Positions 56,541-64,000 of a stretch of 64,000 bases of DNA are shown piece after piece (positions within the stretch are counted from its first letter, which is position 1; each line of letters begins with the position of its first letter). The DNA is from Karstenula rhodostoma CBS 690.94. Taxonomy: Eukaryota; Ascomycota; Dothideomycetes; Pleosporales; Didymosphaeriaceae. Location of the stretch: the NCBI GenBank assembly GCA_010093485.1, contig MU001499.1, forward strand, positions 682,001 through 746,000, in the 5' to 3' direction. The notes under the pieces are model-generated. The model made no database searches. It saw nothing but the letters and a program-made list of their open reading frames with translations, and had not been told where the DNA came from. Made by a program: the position numbers and the translations under genes.

Positions 56541-58417
56541 CTAGTCGAAAGATATCTTGGTTGCTTTCTTGGTCATGTCTACATCCTTGTAGAAAGCTCC
56601 GTAAGCACCGTGCTCCTTCTTCTTCACGGTCGTGCCGAACTTCAGGAGCTCTTCGGGCACGGCCTGGTTGGCAGCCTTCAAAACGTTGATCAACCTATAT
56701 TACATGTCAGAACGAAGTCCTTGAGTTAAGATGGGGTTTGAACGTACGCTCCAGATAGAGCCTTGTCGTGCTCCGTGAACAGGGTGATGGCAAGACCTTC
56801 TTTGCCGGCACGGCCAGTTCTGCCGATGCGATGCACGTAGTCCTCGGCCGTTAGAGGGAAGGTCACGTTGATCACAAGTTTGACGGCCGGGATGTCCAGA
56901 CCGCGGGCGGCAACGTCGGTCGCTACCAGAAGAGGAACCGAGCCCTCTTTGAATGCCTGCAGAGAAGCACTGCGCTTATCCTGACTGAGGTCGCCGTGGA
57001 TACCTCCCACTCGGAAGCCCTTCATGCGAATGAAGCTTTCAATGCGCACGGCCTCCTTCTTGTAGAGGCAGAAGACGAGGATACGATCTTCCGTATTCTT
57101 GCCTGACTGGTACTGTTTCAGCAGTTGGAGAAGACGTTGTTCCTTGCCGCGAGGGTCCACAACCTCGACCAACTGCTTGATACGCGTGTTGGCGCGGAGC
57201 TCGCCGGAGACGTTGTCGCCAATCGTGATCTTGACAGGCGCCAGCATGAAAGTAGAGGCGAGCGCACGAATGGAGGGTGGCCAAGTTGCCGTGAACATGA
57301 GCGTTTGCCGCTTCTTCGGCGTCTGGGTGATGATCTGTCTGATCGCTTCCTCGAAGCCCTTGTCGAGCATTCGGTCCGCCTCATCAAGCACAACGTACGC
57401 TGCGCTGCTTAGGTCGGCCGATCCATCTCCGATCAAATCATTCAATCGGCCGGGCGTTGCGACAACAATCGATGCAGTCTTGATTGCTCTGACCTGAGGG
57501 TCTTTTGGCACACCGCCGTATACGCAGACAACTGAGAGGCCGGCTGGCGTAGCAAGCTGCACAAGCTGATCGTGTATTTGGACGGCGAGCTCTCGAGTCG
57601 GCGATACGATGACAGCCTTGACACCCTTCTGCTGCTTTTTCGGCAGGGATGTAATGTAGCGTATGCATGGCACACCAAAGGCCAATGTCTTGCCAGAACC
57701 AGTCTCGGCAACCCCGACCATGTCTCGTCCAGACAACAGCGCGGGCCATGTAACTGCTTGTATAGGTGTAGGTGCTGCGAAAGACTTGAACGGAGCGCGC
57801 TGACCCTCGTCAGTCACCGGCAGGTAGTCGAACTTCATGATAGGACGAAGATTTTGGGATCGAGGATCTTCGACAGTGACCGCATGAGTGGTGAGGTACG
57901 AATCGATTTCCGACTGCGGGAGGGCTGCCAGGTCCTTGTTCACTTCGTACGAAAGACCGCCATTCTTGGAGATCGGTTCCGGGCTGGTCGCAGAGGATTG
58001 TGCAGTCGAGGGAATCGCAGACGAAGCGGTCGTGCTCTCACCCTCAGCTGCCTTGCTCGACTTCTTCTTTCCGGCCTTCTCTGCCTTGCGCGCAGCTTTG
58101 CGCGCGGCCTTCGCGGCGGCCTCGTCGTCCTCAGCACCGTCCACAGTGTCTTCCTGCGCCTTCCTTGCCTCCTTTGCCTCCCGACGTGCTTTCTTTGCAG
58201 CCTTGCGTTCCTCTTTCGACAACTTCTCCTCGCCGTTCACCGTCTCGTCCACCTCCATAGGGGTGGAAGTGCCATTGGCAGTGGGTTCCGGCTCTACAGC
58301 CGCGACGTTCTTCTGTCGCTTCTCGCTCTTATCTTTCTTGCTCTTCTTCCTGGAAAGAGCGTCGCTCTTAACAGGCACCTCGTCGGCAATCACATCAGCA
58401 ATTGCGCGTTTCCCCAT
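56541..58417 (-). CDS. DBP3: DEAD-box RNA helicase Dbp3
   Basis: Two exons, 58417-56748 and 56694-56541, with a 53-nt intron (GTACGT to ATATAG), give 607 aa. A Lys/Ala-rich charged N-terminus of about 150 residues suggests a nucleolar signal. The helicase core shows the Q-motif region [58 protein letters not shown] (TAT in place of SAT, common in Dbp3), [12 protein letters not shown] and [10 protein letters not shown]. The last exon supplies the conserved ending [20 protein letters not shown]. Dbp3 assists early pre-rRNA processing (A3 cleavage) in the nucleolus. It is divergent from LCP5 with 179 bp between starts. Confidence 0.95.
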
Positions 58418-58596
58418 TTTTACAGAGTGTTGTAACAGAAACAGAGGGCGTTGGACTTGCTTTTCGCCCGCTAGAAGGTCGCAACATTTTTGCGGACGCT
58501 GCCGCCACTGCGGAATCTTGGCGTCCCACTTTTTTCTTTTCCTTCAGCACTCGAGCTGGACGACTTCAGATTCCACTACCCCGAACGTCACTAATC
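58418..58596. promoter_or_regulatory. 179-bp shared promoter of DBP3 and LCP5
   Basis: Only 179 bp separate divergent starts of two ribosome-biogenesis genes, so a single nucleosome-free region must serve both. The core includes CTTTTCGCCCGC and a T-rich run. I see no perfect PAC or RRPE element. Confidence 0.5.
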
Positions 58597-59652
58597 ATGG
58601 CGGTCGACAATTCCCTGGAGGCGCTGCTCAGCACGCTCACCACATCTATCCAGTCCGCCACCGAGGCAATCCCAAAGGACGACGTTCTTCCACCGAAAGA
58701 GGGCATCTCGTTACTCGACGTCAAGAACGAGCTGTTGCTTTCCTACCTTCAGAACCTCGTTTTTCTCATAGTGCTGAAACTGCGCGCGCGAAAGGAGGAA
58801 CAAGAACTAGGACCGCAAGACGAGGTGGTGCAAAAGCTCGTAGAGCTCCGAGTCTATCTAGAGAAGGGTGTGCGCCCCCTCGAAAACCGCCTGAAATACC
58901 AAATCGACCGCATCATCCGAGCAGCCGACGATGCCGGAAGGAAAGCCACGCAAACCAACAAGGCCGCGAAAGCGAAAACATCAAAGGCAGACGCAGACTC
59001 GGACGCAGACACCGACGTCAGCGGCGCAGATTCTGACGGCTCTATCAGCGAGGGCGAGAAGGCGGAGATAGCTGGGCCCAGGCCTGGCAGGTTCGCGCGC
59101 GACAAGACGAGCGCTGCCAGCAAAACTGCCGCCTCTAAAGACGGCATCTACCGACCTCCAAGGATTGCTCCAGTGTCCATGCCCACGACCGAAGGTCGCG
59201 AAGAGCGGCAAGCAAGACGACCTGGAAAATCCGCCACTCTCGACGAGTTCGTCGCTACGGAACTGTCCGCTGCCCCAGTCGCGCAGCCCAGCATCGGAAG
59301 CACCATCATCGAAGGCGGTCGCCGCACAAAGTCCGATCGGGAGAGGAAGGAGGAAGCTGAACGGCGAGAGTACGAAGAATCCAACTACATACGTCTTCCT
59401 TCAGCCTCGAAGAAGGAGCTGGCCAAGCAACGCAGCATGAACCGGGGTGGCGGGTTCGGTGGAGAAGAGTGGAGGGGGCTCGGCGCTGGATTGGAGCGTA
59501 TTGAGCGCTTGACGCAGAAGAAGGGGGGGCGTTCGGGTACCCTGGAGAAGAGCCGGAAGCGTCCGATCGAGGATGGCCCGAGGAGTAGTGGTTCGGCGAT
59601 TGGAGATGCGTTTGAAAAGCGGAGGAAGGTCGTCTCTAGGTATCGGAAGTAG
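58597..59652 (+). CDS. LCP5: U3 snoRNP-associated protein Lcp5 (neuroguidin, Sas10/C1D family)
   Basis: Single exon, 351 aa from the ATG at 58597; the open frame extends upstream only from a non-ATG codon. The Sas10/Utp3/C1D domain occupies residues 1-110: LLDVKNELLLSYLQNLVFLI, KLVELRVYLEKGVRPLENRL and KYQIDRIIRAADD. An acidic linker and the C-terminal motif YRPPRIAPVSMP follow, then a basic tail with YEESNYIRLPSASKKE. Lcp5 binds the U3 snoRNP and is needed for 18S processing in the nucleolus. Domain order and length fit the family. Confidence 0.92.
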   Translation: MAVDNSLEALLSTLTTSIQSATEAIPKDDVLPPKEGISLLDVKNELLLSYLQNLVFLIVLKLRARKEEQELGPQDEVVQKLVELRVYLEKGVRPLENRLKYQIDRIIRAADDAGRKATQTNKAAKAKTSKADADSDADTDVSGADSDGSISEGEKAEIAGPRPGRFARDKTSAASKTAASKDGIYRPPRIAPVSMPTTEGREERQARRPGKSATLDEFVATELSAAPVAQPSIGSTIIEGGRRTKSDRERKEEAERREYEESNYIRLPSASKKELAKQRSMNRGGGFGGEEWRGLGAGLERIERLTQKKGGRSGTLEKSRKRPIEDGPRSSGSAIGDAFEKRRKVVSRYRK

Positions 59653-60029
59653 CGCGGTGCGCCCGGTAGCAGAATGTAGAATCGTAGATACATACGAAGT
59701 CAAAAGTTTGCGCGCAACCGACCTACATGTGTATTGCCTGCCCCGGGGTAACAGTGTATCAAACATGACTTAGTAATGCGATCTACTTAGAGAGCTCATT
59801 GAAGAGTCATGGAGAATAACGTGCTACCTTCGATACATGACGAGTAGCGCGAACAGCATGCATAGCGTAAACTGCATGACTTCACAGTAATGTACGATGG
59901 TAATCATCGCGTCCAACCCTCGTCAATGCGCCACAAGCTCATTCACGGTTGATTAGGTAGATAGTATAGTGTGGCGGTCCTTAGACGTTCGATCATTCCA
60001 TGCAATCATTATACAACATTGGCCCCACC
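59653..60029. other. Convergent 3' region of LCP5 and GYP1
   Basis: 377 bp between stops. No gene seen; presumably 3' UTRs. Confidence 0.35.
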
Positions 60030-62077
60030 TCAAAAGTTCGGCCCCATCCCCACACCCCCGTTCCCTTTCGAGCCCGTGTTTTTCAAATGCGCGCCGCTGC
60101 CCTTGAATAAGCTTTGCCAGATGAACGCCTCGCTCAAGAGCAGCTCGATATCCTTATTCGTCCATTGCCGTGTTGGCAGCGACTGTAAGAACATCATGAT
60201 TTCCTGGAAGTCCATTTTGCGCAGCTCGTCGGACCACTTAACGAGGAAGGCGGCGCAGACGTAGAGGTGGAAGGAAGAGAATCCGTCCTCTTCGGCCTGT
60301 TAGTTATTAGTCAGCAAGACCCTCCACCGGTGCGATAACGAAGTGACTTACGAGATACGTATCCCACATCCTGATCGTATTCTCGACGGATATCTCGCGC
60401 ATCAGAAGACAGTTCATCCACCTAAAACTGAATTGTATGAACTCGACGCCCTCATTCTGCAGGTGCTTGGCCAGCTTGTCATCAATCCTCGTGGTTAAAT
60501 CCCTGAGGTCAGCGACCTGCCGCTGGATTCCCGGTTGTTGTGAGATATAATTGTCTTGGATTCCATCCAGAAGTTTTGTGAGACACCAAAAGGAATCAGC
60601 TTCAACGGCGTCTAATACTTGTTTCGGCAATTGTCCGGGGTCCATGCCAAACTCGATGTTTGGGTCCGATATGTAGGCGCCAAGGAAAACTTGCCAGAAG
60701 GGCGTGACCAAGTCGTTGATGCCTTGCACGTAGCCTGATGCAGGATGTCGTATCGCCCAGACGTACAATATCCTCTCTAACGACCTTTGTGTGGCTTCGT
60801 AGCTATACAGCTCGAGATGCGGGTTCGTCCGCGGAACGTCAATACTGATCTGATGCCAAATAGCCTCGTCCAGGCCCCGCCCTCGCCCGTGGTTTGCTGA
60901 AGGAACGGATGCTCCTGTAACGCCAGCGGCAACAGCGCCTGCGCTGCCCGTGGTGCCCCGCTCAAAAGCCTGCCGAACGCCCTCCAAGTACTCCTTCCTT
61001 TTTCTTTCCAGCGTCGCAACCCTGCGCTCGGTGCTAGTAGGCAGATAACCCAGCAATACCTGCCACGCCATAGCGCGTACTTCAGATGGTATGCCCGACC
61101 ATGCTGAGTCGCGAAGTTCGGACAAAGAGATAGTGCTAGCTTGTAGTATGCGCTTGAACTTGTTAATCCGTGATGTTCGCGCGGAACGTTCCTCAATTTC
61201 TTTTGCTGAGGCGGTGGGATGAATTGAAGGGTGGGATATCAGATGCAACGAGTTCGCAGGATCGCGCAATATCTCCTGGTATTGTGGCCGCAGTATCTTG
61301 CCTTCCGTCTTCTTCGCTGTAGGGTAATTTGGTATGCCCCGTTCCTCGGCAATGTCACCACTGTCTATGGCCCGCCATGCCGTCGATCCAAGGCTATTCC
61401 TACTAGTTCCTCCAGGATCTTTGCCCTTTGTCGGTTCTTTCCGTCGGCCTTTCCTCCGCATGCTCGCTATACTGGGTAGTCCGAATTCGTCCTCGTCATC
61501 CTCAAACATGATATCGCCTTCATCGTCTTCGCCATCGTTCCAGTCGTTATGTGTTTGGTTAAGAAATGAAGTATATGTCGCGCGCGGTGGGGGCGACCTG
61601 GTAGTACTAGATCGTGCGGTAGGAATGCTGGACTCGCGGCTGTGGGTCGCAGAAGGCGGGGTGCGTGGGCGCGAGCTTGATCTTAGACGGTAAGATTGGA
61701 TCTTGGATAGTCTGTGAGGGAGCATACGTACAATGCGTCAAGCTTGAGAATGTCGGCATGCGAATAGGAAGCGCCGATTATCTTCTTGCTGTCCGGTGAC
61801 TTTGACGTATTCGAGGTTGTCCGCCAGAAGGGAGAAGCCGATCTGGCAAGCAATCAACATTGGTTTCTAAGCTTGCAGGGAAACGGAGGCTGCACATACG
61901 AGGAGCGGTCTGCGTGGGAGTAAACGACAGGTTAGCAGTCTGAATGCTGCGACGAAAGCGGCGCAAAGGGTGCTACGAACCGACCTGGACCATTTCCTAG
62001 GCGAAGGATTAGCAATGGCATGGGCAGGCGACGGGCGGTGTCTCAAGTACCTGCTGCTGCTGCTTCTTGGAGGCCAT
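60030..62077 (-). CDS. GYP1: TBC-domain Rab GAP Gyp1 (TBC1D22 group), microexons near the 5' end
   Basis: Proposed exons: 62077-62051, 61996-61985, 61909-61896, 61842-61732, 61681-60352 and 60296-60030, giving 586 aa. The last three are firm: the 50-nt intron 61731-61682 joins HADILKLDAL to SSSRPRTPPS, which shows that the ATG at 61725 is intronic. The first three (MASKKQQQQ, EMVQ, TAPR plus part of a codon) are tentative, because the third uses a weak GTGCAG donor although GTATGT overlaps it. The TBC domain has RAMAWQVLLGYLP, the arginine finger in SIDVPRTNP and the glutamine finger in SGYVQGINDL. Gyp1 inactivates Ypt1 at the Golgi. Confidence 0.85.
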
Positions 62078-62453
62078 GGCGGTGTCGGGCCAGCTGTTCA
62101 CCCCGCGTTCGTGACGCTCGACTGTCGAGGCCCAGACATAGCCGGGGCCACCATGACCATGGCGACGGCCGGGGCGCGCGCGCCTGCCAAGCCCGACCGC
62201 GGCCATTTTGGGCAAGCGCACCGTCTCCTCACGCTGGTGCTGGCACTGGCGTCAGTCTCTGCTGCTGCTGTCTCTCACCTGGTCCAAACAACACGGCGCC
62301 CCTGCTCTCTCCGCGACCCTCTTGAACCCGTGGCCTCGACTCTCTCTTCTTCCAACATTTCCTCGACCACAGGCGCACGCCCACCCCGGCGCGCTGATCT
62401 GTCGAGTCACTAACACTATCGCTTTTGCGCATCCCTAACTTACAGCCGTCATC
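62078..62453. promoter_or_regulatory. Divergent GYP1 / HRP1-like promoter region
   Basis: 376 bp between divergent starts. CTAACTTACAG just before the ATG at 62454 looks like a branch site plus 3' splice site, so a 5' UTR intron is likely for the plus-strand gene. Frames across this region are shadows. Confidence 0.4.
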
Positions 62454-62815
62454 ATGGCCGACGAGACTTATGACGAGGACATCTTCGATGATCTGTGAGT
62501 CTTCGGCGCCGCGCGTGGCGTGCCCATTCGCTTACACCTGAACAGCTACGATGAGCCCGAAGAGCCCGCGAAGCCTGCACCCGCGCCTGCAGCACCTGCC
62601 GCACCTGCCGAACCCGAGCCCGCCGTGAAGAGCGAGCCTGCTGCTGAACCCGCGCCGAAAGCGTTCAATGGACCGGACGGGTATGCGCCCGCAGATGGCG
62701 ACGCGCTAATGGGCGGCTCGCATGGCTCGCATTTCCCAGGCGGCGCAGACCAGGGCTCCCGGAACGAGCCTGCTGTAGATGACAACTATGGTCCAATCAA
62801 TGTCAAGGAAGACGG
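62454..62815 (+). CDS. HRP1: N-terminal exons of an Hrp1/Nab4-like RNA-binding protein (3' part not seen)
   Basis: Exon 1 (62454-62494) and exon 2 (62546-62815) are joined across a 51-nt intron and end at a strong GTAAGT donor in phase 2. The 104 codons read MADETYDEDIFDDLYDEPEE, then an Ala/Pro/Glu-rich run, an AFNGPDGYAPADGDAL segment and DDNYGPINVKEDG. In fungal Hrp1 proteins this segment is followed at once by the first RRM (KMFIGGL-type). No RRM text occurs in any frame of the remaining 1.2 kb. Either a long intron carries the gene past the window edge or the gene is broken here. Identity rests on the N-terminal pattern, so it is tentative. Confidence 0.5.
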
Positions 62816-63580
62816 GTAAGTTTGTTGCTGTTTGTTTTCTGGTAATTGTATCTCGTCATGCGCATCCCCTTGCCCAAACCCCAAAGCACGAATTTTCCCG
62901 ACAAGGGACGCTCGGGAGCAACATTCACGACGGCTTCAGTGCCAATGAACAGCCAAGAGCTCGGACTGCGACGAAGGATCCGGCTTTCGTCGCCTCGCTT
63001 TGGCGAACATGGCACAGGCAGCCATAGAAGCTGGGGCGCTGTGGAAAGATCGACGGCAACGCTTTGCTTCATCGATCTGGCTGGGTTGTAGGGGACATTC
63101 CAAGTACTCTCTGGCGAACACCAAGACCGCGTGTCGGATGCTGTCAGAAGGCCGAGGATCATCGAGAGCTCGATTGGTCTACAAGTGGACGCAGGCTATG
63201 TGATCAGAATGGCAGGGCATCCAAGTACATACAGCCAGCAGTGCGTTTCCGATATTGGAAGAAGCTAGCCTAGAGTAGCCGCTCTACATACCAGATCGCC
63301 GAACAGCATCCAGGCGCGCGAGGGACATTGCAGCATGCCTTCAGCAGGCGGCGCCTTTTGTCGATAAATATCTAGGTACAAGATAGCGCGTACCAGCTAC
63401 GAGCTGAGGGTAGTCCAAGGCTGTCGGGCGCTTAGTCCGCTCTCGCCTCCATAGCAAAACACAGACGCTTCAACCGAACATTTCTGTGCATTTGCGGAGC
63501 TGCTTGTCTATCTGCTGGAATCGACTCTGTACCGGGCCCTGCCTCGACTCGCTTGCTTGGTGGCGGTACGGTTCTGCTGA
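62816..63580. other. Presumed long intron or broken region after the HRP1-like exons
   Basis: Starts with the GTAAGT donor. Open frames are short. One segment after a GGTTGTAG acceptor-like site (63092-63271) reads like protein (GEHQDRVSDAVRRPRIIESS) and ends at a stop; I cannot place it in a family. Confidence 0.3.
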
Positions 63581-64000
63581 AGGCCAACCGTGATCCGGGT
63601 TGGAGGTGAACTCACGCCTTGTTCGACAACACCTGCTCGCTTGCCCTCCGATCCCGGACGACATACCCGCGCCCCATCGAAGCGAAATGTCTCCACAAGA
63701 TATCGAAGGGCCCACGTGATTGTCTGGCTCCCTGCTCTCGAAGCAATGAAAAAAGATTATGATGGTATTCCGTCTACGAGAAAGGTCGAGCATGGCGACA
63801 CTGGAAGAATGCGCGACTGTCCTGCGCCGTTTCGAAAGCATGCCGTACTCTATCCCAATCATCTGAACGCCGGATTCATCGAGACCTCTCTTCGCCTTGT
63901 GGATGCTTCGGATACCACGATCATCTCGACAACTCTCGGCAACAATGCGAATAGAGATACCGAGATCACTGCTTCTATCCGAATTTTGAGCTCAGACGAA
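63581..64000 (+). CDS. Partial open frame running off the right edge, unknown
   Basis: No stop codon from 63581 to the last base (140 codons). The first ATG in this frame is at 63746 (MKKDYDGIPSTRKVEHGDTG), leaving 85 codons before the edge. The later text, for example HAVLYPNHLNAGFIETSLRL and IISTTLGNNANRDTEITASI, looks protein-like but matches no family I know. An ATG in another frame at 63688 (MSPQDIEG) could be a first exon. It could also be internal to the long HRP1-like intron. Confidence 0.35.

Noticed and set aside
61682..61725. ATG at 61725 as the GYP1 start
   Set aside because: It falls in a 50-nt intron (61731-61682); upstream exons continue the frame.

Overview
The window looks like nuclear DNA of a filamentous ascomycete (Pezizomycotina). 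Genes are dense, on both strands and mostly single-copy housekeeping, and nearly all carry short GT-AG introns (about 45-60 nt) with CTAAC/CTGAC-like branch sites. Gene content (AA9 lytic polysaccharide monooxygenase, Fus3/Pmk1-type MAP kinase, fungal ATG9 and ISC1) fits. The MAP kinase and ribosomal protein sequences make Dothideomycetes plausible, but that is inference from remembered family sequences. I rebuilt the spliced models by hand. Exon sums were checked for reading-frame closure, and genes with unresolved ends are flagged.

Layout. 0-5 kb: a secreted Ser/Thr-rich protein, then ribosomal proteins uL16 (RPL10) and eL30 (RPL30). 5-10 kb: MCM2 divergent from a UBR7/Mlo2-like protein. 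10-17.6 kb: ATG9 divergent from COG6, then a mitochondrial BolA protein divergent from NIF3. 18-20.5 kb: an intron-containing tRNA-Asn and a gene-poor stretch. 20.5-29 kb: TAF12, a DENND6-type Rab GEF, and VAC14. 29-35 kb: a VMA12-like V-ATPase assembly factor 52 bp from COQ1, then a WDR5/Swd3 WD40 protein divergent from ISC1. 35.8-50.6 kb: AA9 LPMO, an unknown 591-aa protein, VPS62-like, a 126-aa membrane protein, an unknown 334-aa protein, a PQ-loop protein, ERV1, a 115-aa single-pass protein, and the MAP kinase. 50.6-56.5 kb: a long intergenic region with tandem repeats, a tRNA-Cys, a diverged duplication and a 54-aa Cys-rich three-exon gene. 56.5-64 kb: DBP3 divergent from LCP5, GYP1, the N-terminal exons of an HRP1-like RNA-binding protein, and an open frame running off the end.

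Co-function. The genes do not form one pathway, but endomembrane traffic is well represented (ATG9, COG6, DENND6, VAC14, VMA12-like, VPS62, GYP1). Several divergent pairs share very short promoters, and one of them (DBP3/LCP5) pairs two ribosome-biogenesis genes. I found no CRISPR, insertion sequence, virus or intact transposon. The most noteworthy items are the tiny Cys-rich gene, the microexons in GYP1 and the PQ-loop gene, the HRP1-like gene with no RRM exon in the following 1.2 kb, and the diverged direct repeat beside DBP3.
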